Of a DNA stretch of 64,000 nucleotides, positions 25,379 through 37,134 are shown in pieces (the first letter of the stretch is position 1; every line of letters begins with the position of its first letter). This DNA comes from Owenia fusiformis. Taxonomy: Eukaryota > Annelida > Polychaeta > Sabellida > Oweniidae. The stretch spans positions 35,986,867 through 36,050,866 of the forward strand of contig CAIIXF020000008.1 of the NCBI GenBank assembly GCA_903813345.2, given 5' to 3'. Below the pieces are notes generated by a model. That model did not search any database. It had not been told where the DNA came from and saw only the letters and a list, made by a program, of their open reading frames with translations. The position numbers were made by a program, and so were the translations under genes.

Positions 25379-25881
25379 CAGGCCTGTCAACTGTCCCCCA
25401 ATTTGCGTATTTGTCACGCATTTGCTGAAGAATTTGAAGTCACGCCAGTTATTTTTGCGTGACAAAAAATGTCACGCAAATACGCATTTTATCTGGTAAT
25501 TGTCAAGCAAAAATATTTCTGTAGAAAAATCTCTAAAAAAGTTCGTCTACACAGCAAAAATACGAACACCGAAAAAAAGTATGCATTTCATTCGGACTTT
25601 TCACGCGAATCACGTATATGTCACGCATTCCGTTCGAAATTTTTCGTACCTACCCCCTCCCCCCCCCCCCTCCCGCGTTTATGGATGTTTGAAACGCGAG
25701 CGTAGCGAGGGCGAAAAATTTGAGGTGTTCAAAATTTGGCAAGATGTAATAAAATTTTAACCAAGGTGTTATAAATTTGGATCAAGGTGTTCAGATTTGG
25801 ACCAAGGTGTCCACATTTAGAGGGGAGGTGTTCAACATTTCCAAGTCACTCATGTTAGGTGTTCCCAAGTTGACAGGCCTG
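25379..25881. mobile_element. hAT-like MITE with 14-bp TIR and 6-bp TSD, copy 1
   Basis: TIR CAGGCCTGTCAACT at the left, AAGTTGACAGGCCTG at the right. ATGACA flanks both sides (25373-25378, 25882-25887). Interior GCGTGACAAAAAATGTCACGC and GAGCGTAGCGAGGGCG. No transposase. Confidence 0.85.
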
Positions 25882-25995
25882 ATGACATATCACCTGACAT
25901 ATTTGAAATTCCTTCTTGGGTAGAGGCCCAATACCCATAAGGTATCAACCTTTAAAAATAAGGCAATTGCAAATCCAATTGATTTTTGTTTAACA

Positions 25996-26211
25996 TACCG
26001 TATTCGCAGTAAAAAGCGCACAAGGCACTTTTGAAATTACCATTGTAACCCATCATAAAGAGCGCCCATATATGAAAGAAGTATAAAATCCCCGGGAATT
26101 TCATGTATGGGAATTTTTTTTGCCAAAAATGACCTATTTGCAACATCAAAACGAAAGTAACAGCATGTTTTTACAATAATGATATGTATTGTTATTGGAG
26201 AGAATACGGTA
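25996..26211. mobile_element. MITE with TIR TACCGTATTC
   Basis: TACCGTATTC at the left and GAATACGGTA at the right; no ORF. Terminal TA fits a mariner-type target. Confidence 0.65.
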
Positions 26212-26839
26212 GAAATCGCTAGAATAAAATATAACTATATTGACAGTGATCGAAGAACTCCCCAGTAGAGCCCCTCGAGGTGAAGGAATTGTTTTCCGCG
26301 ATTATCTTCAATATTTTCCTTATAGACTGTTAGATATCTATCTAAAGTTATGCCCTATTTTATTAATTTGATGACAGCTCATCACTTGTCATGTAAAAGT
26401 TATATAAAAGTCGAGGAATCTAAAAGAGAAACGAAAAAGTTCACATCCTTGACTTGACCATCGATATTAAGAAAAAATGTCGAAACAAAACTCTGAAACG
26501 TGAACATTTCCTCATTCATTATGGACTATTTTGAGATAATATTAGTTTACTTTGATGTGGGAAGCACCCACTGATAGATATTTATCGGGAAGATGCATCG
26601 AATTATAGAATGCGTCACGTTTTCTGCATTTTAATATAAGTACTCTATTATCGCCCAATATATTTTTGGAAATCTGATTTTATCCTGATATATTCGTTAA
26701 AACTTGGTCATTCCTCGATATTTCTTGAGCTCTGTGAAGCGGGGTGGACGCTTATTAGGGGTGGGCCCTTAATACAGTGATTACGGTAAATCATATTTCA
26801 TGGAAAATCTTGGCCACTTCGATTTGAGCGCCCGTAATT

Positions 26840-27140
26840 CCTTAACAAGAAGGTCCTTTTTCAATAAGACATTAGCTTTTCGAATTAAGACAAAATCCAA
26901 AAACCAATATTTGAGTTATCAAAAATTAAAATAATTAAGTCATGAAAAATGGTGACCTTTTTAAAACTGGTAGCCATTTTGGAAATTCTTCATGGAACAG
27001 CAATCTTTGGATCTAAGTCCACACATATTTGAGAAATTCAACAATATATTTTACAAAAATAGGCCATTTTGAATTGCATGGTCTATTGTATTGAAAAGAC
27101 TAACAGAGGTACAGACAAACGCCTCCTCTCCATTACTACT
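26840..27140. repeat. Family 1 relic
   Basis: Degraded core units (GGTAGCCATTTTGGAAATTC, GAGTTATCAAAAATTA) with a vestigial AGACAAACG stretch. Confidence 0.5.
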
Positions 27141-28371
27141 CAGACTCACAGTGCATGTAAGAGCGCTTGGGTTGGACACCGTGAAACTATAATCAGTGAG
27201 ATAATTATGATCAATCAACACCACTCCTATTCAGCTTAATTATTTAAGAGATTTAGCAAGATCAATTTCATTACCACATTAAGAGATCCCCAGAGACGCG
27301 TTAGTGAAAGGAGTGATACTAGATACTGTTTAAAAGACTATTTACAATTTTTGTTATCTTTTTTATTGTGTGACAAAAGATTAAGTTACCATTTTTTAAT
27401 TTAAAATCCACCATAAAAACAAAGATGTTAAGTAATTTATGTCCTTGGATTACAATATCTTTATATATGTAGATCATTTCTAAATTATTACAATTAATAG
27501 CTGACAACAAATAGTCAATAATGATGTGTACAATTAAATGCTTTAATTCTATCAAAATCCTTTCGCAGATCTTTTTACATTTCCCATTATTCAATTTTCT
27601 CATGCAGTAGAAATGATAAAGATGTTGGCTATAGTTCTATTATAAAACATCCTTTTTGCATGATCCTGCAAGAAGGATTATCAGGTTTCAAGGCATTAAC
27701 ATGCAAAATGTCACCACCTGTCATTTGTTACAGACATCAACCACCGAATGCCAAACAACAACAACCAAACACCATCCAAAAAAGGTTTGAGACTATAATA
27801 ATAAATTGTCGACCTCTCTGGTGGTGGCATAATGAATACCATTACTGCATGGTCAGACCATCTTTGTATGTTCACACAGTGACATTCATTTTTGGCTGAA
27901 TTAGAGATACACCAGGTATGAGGGTGACAAAACTGCAAACAAGTATAACTCGTCACCTACCAATGTATTTGTTATTACTATCTAAAATATACTATATATA
28001 CCTCCAAAGAGAGCCATTACATATATCTTAACAAATTGTGAAGCTATTTCAGATTCAAAGAACAAAAATGTGTAAATTCTCAAAATAATAATAAATAAAT
28101 GAAATTCAAGTGAGACTTAAATCATTTTCTAAAGGTTATCCTGACCTTATCAATTTATTGTTTCACTTTCACTGGAATCAAGGGCTAGCTACCAATAGCA
28201 TATATAGTTACTGGATATAGCCAGAGCTGATCATTAAGTAATATTCCAGCAATCTGTGCACATACTGGTATCATATTTTTCTCACTATACATTTACATGT
28301 AAAATCATTATATAAGTAAAACCTGTCAGATGGAACACCTTTCTGTAAACTAATGCCTGTTTACAAGGAAT

Positions 28372-28530
28372 AGTTTTCATAAGAATCAAATATTTTTCCA
28401 CATGTTAACAGACCCTCTGTGTAAAGTTTTCATAAGAATCAAATATTTTTCCACATGTTAACAGACCCTCTGTGTAAAGTTTTCATAAGAATCAAATATT
28501 TTTCCACATGTTAACAGACCCTCTGTGTAA
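28372..28530. repeat. Three perfect 53-bp tandem copies
   Basis: Unit begins AGTTTTCATAAGAATC and ends CCCTCTGTGTAA. The copies look identical, so the expansion is recent. Confidence 0.93.
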
Positions 28531-28749
28531 AGAACACCTGTATACTATCTGTTTAAGGGTGAAAATTCAATTGTTCACAAGGAACAGGGACAATTAATTG
28601 CATTGTACATCCTATTGTTTTTCAGAGGTGTTAATGGTTCAGTCAAGAATAAGCCAATTGTAACAGAAGGATGAACATGCACTCATACAAGAACCACAAT
28701 ATTCTTATATTATATAAAGTTTTAATAATTTTATTTAGGGATTTAACCC

Positions 28750-28890
28750 CATGTATATACTAAGGGTTGAGATGAACAAGGGTTGAGATGACTTGGGGTC
28801 AAGTTGACTAAGGGCCGGGGTGAGATGACTTGGGGTCGACTTGACTAAGGGTTGAGTTAACTTGGGGTCGACTTGACTAAGGGTTGAGTT
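28750..28890. repeat. GGGTTGAGATGACTT minisatellite
   Basis: Degenerate units of about 17 bases built from GGGTTGAG, TTGGGGTC and TTGACTAA. Confidence 0.8.
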
Positions 28891-29247
28891 GACCAGTTAC
28901 CATATACTTAATCATGCAAAAAACATAATTTGACTTTGTTGATTCGTACTTGTCAACAATTGCCGATCGTTTTTTGCCTTATCCCTGTATTATTTTCACA
29001 ATAATTCTGTGTAATTTCAAAGGAAGATCGTAAGCAGTATATAATATTATCCTATTTTCACTAATGCTGTCATTGCCTTTAACCTTTTACAAGTAGTAAG
29101 ATTGCTTCAATTTCTAACAATGTATTCAATATAGATTAAGTGCATACAATTTATACAAGTTAGACTCTAATTGACATGAAATCCTTGATTTAATGTTGAA
29201 AAATATCAAAGTCAATATTGCTTAGTTACATTACTTAGTTATTTGCT

Positions 29248-29374
29248 AAAGCTAAGTTCACACCAACGGCGCTTTGATGGCGCTTTAAAGCAGTGTACAA
29301 AGCAGCTTTGCACGACGCTTTTTTAATTATCAATTAATGTGCCATCAAAGCGCCATTGGTGTAAACTTAGCTTT
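29248..29374. mobile_element. Small MITE with about 36-bp TIRs
   Basis: Left arm starts AAAGCTAAGTTCACACCAAC; right arm ends GGTGTAAACTTAGCTTT. The arms match as inverted repeats with three mismatches, leaving about 55 bases between. Confidence 0.85.
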
Positions 29375-30245
29375 AGGAAGGCAAGCAATGTTATCAAGCC
29401 TTAAAGTCAGATTTTACACTATATACTATAATATTGTTTTATTTTGGACTCCCGGACATATTTATGTATTAATAGTTGGGTACATTCAAGAAACCTCAGA
29501 AATGATTTTAATGTTGAATATGTCTCTTTATATTCAATTATGTATAGAGAAGAGACATGCCCATTTGGTGCATGTTTTGTAAGGTACTGTAGTTCTTGAC
29601 TCAATTGGCATATATAATGTCTTCAAACTTTCACATTAAATTCACATTAAATGAACTAAATAATTATGTAATTTCAAATCAAATTATGCAAGACTGACCA
29701 GTTAATCAACTTTCTCTTTGGTCCTAATTTTTCTGGACACCCTAAGCAGAGGCACAAATTACACATCAGCCACAACATTTTTACCCTTTGCATTCGTTCG
29801 ACTTCACCTCTTAAAAGAGAGCTTCGTCTTCACTTTCAGTTTGCAATAAATCTCTAATCTCATCGAGCCAATCAGAGTTCGTCGTCAAAATATGGACGAC
29901 TTTTGTCACAGGCACCAATCTTCGGGGCGGGGCTGCTAAACTGTAATATAGTCTATACTAGGCAGATGGTAGTTTATAACTAGACTCTGCACGCAGGGTA
30001 CAACATTTGAGGAATGATTGAAGTAGTTCGTATGATAGCATAGTATTTCCTTACAGGCTATAAACCTGATAACCTCTTATATCAAAATAATGAGAAAAAC
30101 AACACTGTAAATAATTATAGAGAAAATATAAATAAATGATTTAATGATTAATCATGTAAATAATAAGATATTAATTTTATACTAACATCTATATATGTTG
30201 CTAATGTTATCTACCAACCTTGGCAATTTTATCTGATATATACAG

Positions 30246-30385
30246 AATATCACATCATTTTGAGTGATATCATTTTTATTGCCAAGTTGATATCAAATAT
30301 CAACACGAGTGAGCGAAGCGAATGAGTGTTGATATTTGATATCTACGAGGCGATAAAATGATATCACGAGAAATTATGTGATATT
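30246..30385. mobile_element. Palindromic MITE, 'GAGTGAGCGAAGCGAA' family
   Basis: About 70-bp imperfect arms meet at GAGTGAGCGAAGCGAATGAG. Ends AATATCACAT / ATGTGATATT. Confidence 0.8.
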
Positions 30386-30666
30386 GGGTTTATCCCATGA
30401 TTACAATTACCTTGTGATGTTCTGATCCAATTTCCAGGACATTGGCAGACAATATAAAAATGAACATGTAAACATTGTTTCTTTGTCAGTTTTATGTCAG
30501 CTTTATAAATAATAAATAAAGAGAATAAATTAACGGACCAATTTTCTCAAAAGAGAATAAATTATCTGACCTAATTTCCAACAATATTTATGTTTATTAT
30601 ATCTATATAAAGTGTGAATAGTATCGCAATTAATAAAAAATACATGATATTAGATAACTAGATAAC

Positions 30667-31413
30667 GGCAACTCCGCGGAGTAGCAAATCCCAACGAACA
30701 AAATATCAATTACCGAATTCCAATCAATTATACTCATTACTTTGGTTAAAATTGAAAAATTTAGATTTTAGAATTGTGAATTCCTGCAAAGCAGCCATTT
30801 TGAATTTTCTGAAGTACAAATCTGAAAAATAATACCATAATTGTGATCTACTCCAAAATTCCTTCAATTTGAGTATTATATAGCCATACTTTGAAGGGAT
30901 CGAAAAATTATTGCGAAATCGTACATTAAACGGCCATTTTGAATATTACAAGGCTCGAATCAGAAAAAAGATACAGTATTTGCAATCTACTCTTAATTGC
31001 CTTTCATTTGAGTATAATAAAGCTATACTTCAGAAAGATCTAAAAATTAGCGAAAATTTCTGTTTTCCTGACCCCCCATGCACTGCCCCTGGGGGTCAGG
31101 ATGAAAAACAAGGAATATATGTGAAAAAGATAGATGTTGCAAATATACTACCAAAATTTCAAACAATAATATTAATTACTTTGGTTTAGAATGAAAAATT
31201 TATGATTTTTGCGAAAAAGTCCTGTCATTTTTAAAGTGGCGGCCATCTTGAAAATTTTTTTTTTGCGTAAAACTATTCATCAATATACATCTTTCCAACA
31301 AATATGAAGAAAATCCGTCAAATAATATTTGAGTTATCTTCCGGACGGACGGACGGACGGACGGACGGAGGGCTTCACTATATCCCTACCGAACTTCGTT
31401 CATTGGGATAATT
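30667..31413. repeat. Family 1 element, most complete copy
   Basis: Left end GGCAACTCCGCGGAGTAGCA; two to three core units with GCAGCCATTTTGAA; pure GGAC repeats (31342-31368); right end CGTTCATTGGGATAATT. Best reference for the family in this window. Confidence 0.85.
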
Positions 31414-32405
31414 AAGATCTAAAAAGGTCTACAAACGAACTAATACATGTAAGATTCATACAATTTCATACCAAACAGCAAACTTTGACAAGACATTGAC
31501 AAGCAAAATGTCACTTCACTACCTGCTATTTGTTACAGATGCTGAATGCCAAAGACCAGCCACTTTACACCAGCCACAAAAAAGTTGGACACAATAACAA
31601 TATGTCACCACTTCTGGGGGTGACATAAAAATAGGACTGAAAATGTAATATGCTTCAGATGATTTGGGAATGATCACTAAAAATTAAATAGACCTCCTTC
31701 AAAGCATTCATCATTACATGATCTAATCAAGTCCAGACGTTCATGCATACTCAGGGGACTTTCTAATAATTTGAAATCAAGCTGTACTGTATGTTCATTT
31801 TTCAATGCATGCAATGAATGAATCTGGACATTTCTGAATCTTAAATCCTCAGGAACTTTTATATTTGATTATAAATTAACATCACAATTATTTTGCAAAA
31901 AAAATAAATGAACCATCAGCCAGCCATCTGGCCAAGATCAACTCTTTGAGAACTAACCAAGATTACTGTTTAGCTATAACAGGTTTAGAATTGTATAATT
32001 AACCGTCAATCAGCCATTTTCTAATTAAGGCCTTTAGGAGGCTAACAGCCTTGCTGATGTTTGTGTTTTAATAATCTAACATGCAAGATACAAATACAAT
32101 CACCTTAACATACACTCTCTTGGAACTATAAAGAAGTGTTATATTATTTGAATAGAGAAATAATGCAAACTAAATTCATTTTCTTAAGTTACTTTACCCT
32201 ATACATCAACTGAAAGTGGCACTAACGCAGGATGATTGAGTAAATATATGTTCTGTACAGTGTAATGTATTATAGCCATACCTTGCAATCAAGTCCATTC
32301 TACTGTATGTGATAACTGCTCTATTTATGTATATTCAAAGGCACAAGTGAAATTAGGAAAAACTGTGCATTATTACATATGATTTATGAATTTTCTTTTA
32401 GGACA

Positions 32406-32462
32406 ATGAAGATTTCTGACAACAACGAAATGTTGATAATCCTTGACAACCATAGAAGATAA
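32406..32462 (+). promoter_or_regulatory. Upstream ORF in the GPCR leader
   Basis: An 18-codon ORF (MKISDNNEMLII... to TAA) ends 13 bases before the receptor ATG in another frame. A polypyrimidine-AG acceptor (TTTTCTTTTAG) ends at 32401, so a 5' leader intron may join just ahead of it. Effect on translation is inferred. Confidence 0.4.
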
Positions 32463-32475
32463 CAGCAAAGTTACC

Positions 32476-33750
32476 ATGGCAACATTAAATGACATCAAAA
32501 TGAAGTGTAATCTTTCAACACGTCAAAATGGGACACTCAATGAGACAGCAAACACAACTGGTCTCATTGATTATGACACAATGATGAAAGAACATTTGGA
32601 ATACCGACTTTCAGTTGACTTGTACGTCTATTTGCTCCCGTTCTGGGTTTTCCTGGGAACATTTGGCAATTGTTTGAGTGCAGTTGTGTCTTTGCTAAAG
32701 CAGATGAGGAAGTACTCAATGAGTACATACATGTTCTTTCTAGCCATATCAGACACTGGGGTTTTATTGGTTAGTGCACTGCGCTATTGGATGGGGAAAA
32801 TTGTCAAAAATGGTGATCTGAAAATGCTCAATGATCCCGCTTGTAAGATCATTGGTGGATTCCTCTACCACTTTGTGCGACATTCATCTGTTTGGATAGT
32901 CGTATTGATGACGTTTGAACGATTTATAATTGCTTTTTTCCCACTGAGGGCGAAAACGTTGGTGACAAAACGCCATCCAGTGCTAGCATGTTTGTTAGTA
33001 TGGGGAGTGTTGGCAATAATAGATCTAAATCTACTTTGGGTGTATGAGCTAATCTATGATTGCATCGTCACCGAAACTACAGTATCAATACAGAAAAGAT
33101 GCTTCACGACAAAGGCGAGATTCATATGGCCATGGATTGACTTTCTCTTGTATTCAGCCTTGCCCATTTCTCTACTTATTATTTTCAACACATTGCTCTG
33201 TGTGAAACTCCTACAGACTTCAAAATTGCGACGATCGCTCACAAACAATGATTTTCGACACACAACAAGTACGAAGAATCGAACAACAAAACAAGATAAA
33301 GCAAATCAAGAGCACAAAACATACTTTTTAGTCGTTCCCTTGGTAATAAGTACAGCTTTTATCGTAACAACAACACCTATTGCTATAATGGAGACAATAT
33401 ACTCTGACATAACTGATGTTGATCCACACACAATGGCTCAAATACGCCTCGCTAGGACAACATTTTTCATCCTCATGTATACGAATCACTCAATAAACTT
33501 CATTCTTTACTGGGTAACAGGACGAACATTCCGTAATGAAGTTGGAAACTTAGTAAAATGTACACCAGAAGATGTGACGTCACATGAGCCCTCTCTTAGT
33601 ATTTCCCAGAACCCCTCTTCAGTAACATTCACTATCAAATCGCAAGATGTAACTTCAGAGGATTCTGGTGTAACTGGGTTGTCCATCAAATGGTTCAATG
33701 GTGAGGACTGTCAATTTAAGAATGACGATACAACTGTCAGTCATATGTAA
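32476..33750 (+). CDS. Rhodopsin-class (class A) GPCR, orphan, peptide-receptor-like
   Basis: A single-exon 424-residue receptor. The ATG at 32476 has a good context (taccATGg); the frame stays open upstream only to non-ATG codons. Seven hydrophobic segments lie at about 50-75, 83-105, 124-147, 168-190, 218-245, 283-308 and 326-348. Landmarks: GN (64-65) in TM1; LAISD (89-93) in TM2; Cys123 and Cys209 for the extracellular disulfide; ERF (148-150) in place of DRY; Pro230 in TM5; NHSINFILY (337-345) in place of NPxxY. TM6 lacks the usual FxxCWxP. Asn12 and Asn22 are possible N-glycans. The motif set resembles the expanded lophotrochozoan FMRFamide/thyrotropin-releasing-hormone-receptor-like group, but the ligand cannot be named. 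It lies inside a TPC intron on the opposite strand. Confidence 0.9.
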   Translation: MATLNDIKMKCNLSTRQNGTLNETANTTGLIDYDTMMKEHLEYRLSVDLYVYLLPFWVFLGTFGNCLSAVVSLLKQMRKYSMSTYMFFLAISDTGVLLVSALRYWMGKIVKNGDLKMLNDPACKIIGGFLYHFVRHSSVWIVVLMTFERFIIAFFPLRAKTLVTKRHPVLACLLVWGVLAIIDLNLLWVYELIYDCIVTETTVSIQKRCFTTKARFIWPWIDFLLYSALPISLLIIFNTLLCVKLLQTSKLRRSLTNNDFRHTTSTKNRTTKQDKANQEHKTYFLVVPLVISTAFIVTTTPIAIMETIYSDITDVDPHTMAQIRLARTTFFILMYTNHSINFILYWVTGRTFRNEVGNLVKCTPEDVTSHEPSLSISQNPSSVTFTIKSQDVTSEDSGVTGLSIKWFNGEDCQFKNDDTTVSHM

Positions 33751-34228
33751 AATTAAACATTGGTGTATCGCGACAAAGAAAAGACTCATGTTCAAATGGG
33801 CACTTTTACCATATGACCAGTTTTACATATGTCAATGTACATGTACAGTATGTGATGGCCATGTAATCTTACAGCTATGTTGGATGTAGTGTATGTGTAC
33901 AGTACATGCATTCGTAATATATGTGTAAATGTTTTTGTCCTGTCTTAAATTAAAATTATAATTTATTGCTAAACTTTTGACCAATATGTATCAAAATCAT
34001 TTATCATTTATTAATGAATTGATTTGGACATGCAATAAGTGATGATGCAATCAAACGCTTAATAAGTAATACGTTATACGGGAAAAACAAACATGCTATA
34101 AGTGAGTTGCGAAATCGCTCTATTATTACAAAAAAATAGTGTGATATATCAATAATACATGCTTTTAAAACATTTGCATATGTACAAGTAGTTGTAATTT
34201 GAAAAGTCTGTGCAGTATATATAAATGT

Positions 34229-34234
34229 AATAAA
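34229..34234 (+). terminator. Candidate poly(A) signal for the GPCR
   Basis: AATAAA about 480 bases after the stop codon and about 460 bases before the opposite-strand TPC exon 7. It is the first good AATAAA after the gene that I noted. Confidence 0.4.
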
Positions 34235-34691
34235 GTAATGTAACTCTAGTTATAATGTAATGTAAATGAAAGTGACTGAAATTACCATCAAAAGTTTAAA
34301 GATGTCCTAAAGCCCCTTTGGCTGACAATATCTGAACCTGAGATTTCATCGTATTGATCAGATATCATTGAGCCAAATCTTGAATTTGATCCATGTACAC
34401 ATAGGCCCCTTTATACTTAAATATCTTTTAAGAGGGTTTGAAAAAAGGACGATGTAACCAGGATTTTTTTATATATATTTTTATATTGCTCTAAATGCAA
34501 AAGTGATGAAAATAATTAAAATGAATGAAAACCCCAGAAGTACAAGCTCCCAAGTAAAAAAGTGAGATAAAAAATTTGGAACAACCGGGAAGATTTTTTT
34601 TGATGACACAAAAGCTACTTTACATATAAAAAGTTCTGCCCCCTCTCTTGAGCTTTATCTAGCTTATAATAATATAAAAATGTTTGCTTAC

Positions 34692-34843
34692 CCAGTGTAG
34701 ACATTATCATAATCTTCCTCACATACTAATGTAAAGTTATTGGAAGATCTGTCCTCACATCCGATGTAGTGATACTCGTCCATGTAGATGTGAACCCCGA
34801 TTGCAGCAAAAATGAAGATGAACAGAAATATTATGAAGAACAC
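34692..34843 (-). CDS. TPC-like channel exon 7: domain I S5 and turret
   Basis: Encodes residues 445-494 plus two bases of Gly495. Acceptor TTTTTCAG, donor GTAAGC. S5 is FFIIFLFIFIFAAIGVHIY, matching 'MIIFAILGFYLF' of TPC1. The acidic extracellular or luminal loop after it has two cysteines (GCEDRSS and VCEED) and an N-glycosylation sequon (NNFT). The next coding exon is about 22 kb away. Confidence 0.92.
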
Positions 34844-35179
34844 CTGAAAAACAATGAATGCATTTAATTAAGGTTGTTCTGTATGTTTGGGAATTTCAAT
34901 ATCTTTCCTAATTGCAGTCCCATAATTTTCAGACGCACTCATCCCATATTGTCTACATATTTCTGTTTTGCATGAAGAGTGTATAAATATTCTTAGGTTA
35001 TTAACTGAGGGTTAAGAAATATTCTAGGAAAATAAAAAATAAAAAAGAGAAAATTCAGTAAGCTACTTTTTGAAAGTACAAAAGTTGTGTTCCAAAAAAT
35101 AACTCAATTTTTTAAATCATAATTTTCTCTATCCAATGTCAAAATGCTCAATAGAATCTTTAGACAAGGCATTAACATA

Positions 35180-35840
35180 ACAAAATGTCACCACCTAGTT
35201 GCTCACAGTATTATTACATTATAGTTCAAAGTCAGATTTGAATTTCTGAGAACGCTGTAGATGTTTTTAAAATAAAATGATCAATTTGAAACAAGTTTTT
35301 TGACTCTGGCCTAGGTAATTGAAGGTGAAATCCCAGATCTAAAGTCAGATTTTAACTTCTGTCGAGAACTTGAAGATGATTTTGAAAAAATGGTCAAATT
35401 GAAGCAAGTTGAAAAAACACCTTTTTGACCTTGTGAGGGTCATTGAAGGTCAAATCCTTTTTGACCTTGAAAATGTCATTGAAGGTCGAATCTATATTCA
35501 GATTTGAACTTTTCGAGAACATGATTGTGGAAAAAAATTGGTCAATTTGGAACAAGTTGAAACAGACCTTATTTTGACCTTTTTTGACCTTGAAAATGTC
35601 ATCGAAGGTCAAATCTTAATTTTAGAGTCAGATTTGAACTTTTGAAAACTTGTAGATGATTTTGAAAAAAACTTGAAATCAGTTTAAACAGTATTTGTCA
35701 AGTTATTGGAAGTTGTAAGAAATTGTTACAGACGCCGATCACCAACCGCCAACCACCAACTGCCAACCACCAACCACCGATCGTCACAAAAAATGGAGAC
35801 CATAACAATATGTCACCACTTTTTGGTGGTGACATAAAAA
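35180..35840. repeat. Composite element, family 3: tandem core, CCAAC microsatellite, hairpin end
   Basis: Core units with TTTTTGACCTTGAAAATGTC and GAACAAGTTGAAACAGACC; CCAACCACCAAC-type microsatellite (35732-35785); right end GTCACCACTTTTTGGTGGTGAC, a hairpin, then ATAAAA. Partial copies with the same hairpin end occur at about 9360-9460, 9800-9910, 11400-11720, 27700-27835 and 31500-31630. Confidence 0.75.
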
Positions 35841-36068
35841 CAAAACCTGCACGATTCTTTATCTCACTTATGTCTTCTTCAATGTGTATGTACATGTGTG
35901 ACTTTCACAAGCTTAAATTCAAATGATCCCAAATTGAAGAACTGCAGCCTATAAAACCTAAAACTTCTTCGATTATTAGCCCAGATCTTTTTAGGTACTA
36001 TTAAGCACTATTTTAGGCTTGTACACTAGACTAATTTTTTTAAAATCAAATATATAATTTTTCTTTAC

Positions 36069-36179
36069 CTTGCCTAGTTTGAGAATGATGGAGAGGCAAG
36101 CATCAAAGATGTGACCGACATTCTTAGCTTTACAGTTAATAGTCGCTGCTCTCAGGCATCTAAAGGGCTGAGCTAGCCT
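36069..36179 (-). CDS. TPC-like channel exon 6: domain I S4 and S4-S5 linker
   Basis: Encodes residues 408-444, phase 0 at both ends. Acceptor TTTGTTTCAG, donor GTAAAG. It holds the voltage-sensor helix RLAQPFRCLRAATINCK (Arg408, 414, 417, Lys424), aligning with TPC1 'TRALRCIFLVDCR', then the S4-S5 linker. The acceptor and first 51 exon bases recur upstream about 11 times in an 84-bp array (36180-37134). This copy alone continues into the full exon and a good donor, so it is taken as the functional one. Confidence 0.92.
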
Positions 36180-37134
36180 CTGAAACAAAGATACAGTAAA
36201 ACATTATGCAGTTTTACAGTTAATAGTTGCTGCTCTCAGGCATCTAAAGGGCTGAGCTAGCCTCTGAAACAAAGATACAGTAAAACAGTATGCAGTTTTA
36301 AAGTTAATAGTTGCTGCTCTCAGGCATCTAAAGGGCTGAGCTAGCCTCTGAAACAAAGATACAGTAAAACAGTATGCAGTTTTACAGTTAATAGTTGCTG
36401 TTCTCAGGCATCTAAAGGGCTGAGCTAGCCTCTGAAACAAAGATACAGTAAAACATTATGCAGTTTTACAGTTAATAGTTGCTGCTTTCAGGCATCTAAA
36501 GGGCTGAGCTAGCCTCTGAAACAAAGATACAGTAAAACATTATGCAGTTTTACAGTTAATAGTTGCTGCTCTCAGGCATCTAAAGGGCTGAGCTAGCCTC
36601 TGAAACAAAGATACAGTAAAACAGTATGCAGTTTTACAATTAATAGTTGCTGCTCTCAGGCATCTAAAGGGCTGAGCTAGCCTCTGAAACAAAGATACAG
36701 TAAAACATTATGCAGTTTTACAGTTGATAGTTGCTGCTCTCAGGCATCTAAAGGGCTGAGCTAGCCTCTGAAACAAAGATACAGTAAAACATTATGCAGT
36801 TTTACAGTTAATAGTTGCTGCTCTCAGGCATCTAAAGGGCTGAGCTAGCCTCTGAAACAAAGATACAGTAAAACATTATGCAGTTTTACAGTTGATAGTT
36901 GCTGCTCTCAGGCATCTAAAGGGCTGAGCTAGCCTCTGAAACAAAGATACAGTAAAACATTATGCAGTTTTACAGTTAATAGTTGCTGCTCTCAGGCATC
37001 TAAAGGGCTGAGCTAGCCTCTGAAACAAAGATACAGTAAAACATTATGCAGTTTTACAGTTAATAGTTGCTGCTTTCAGGCATCTAAAGGGCTGAGCTAG
37101 CCTCTGAAACAAAGATACAGTAAAACATTATGCA
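36130..37134 (-). repeat. 84-bp tandem array, about 12 units, from TPC exon 6 acceptor
   Basis: Each unit carries (minus strand) the intron end TTTGTTTCAG and 51 bases of exon 6 coding for RLAQPFRCLRAATINCK, then about 23 filler bases. The unit closest to exon 6 is the real exon start. Eighty-four bases are 28 codons, so some adjacent units read through in frame, while units with CATTATGCA (plus strand) carry a TAA. Confidence 0.95.

Noticed and set aside
36204-36440. 78-codon frame of repeated RLAQPFRCLRAATIN units as a separate gene
   Set aside because: It is the exon 6 array; most units have a stop and no independent start or context.
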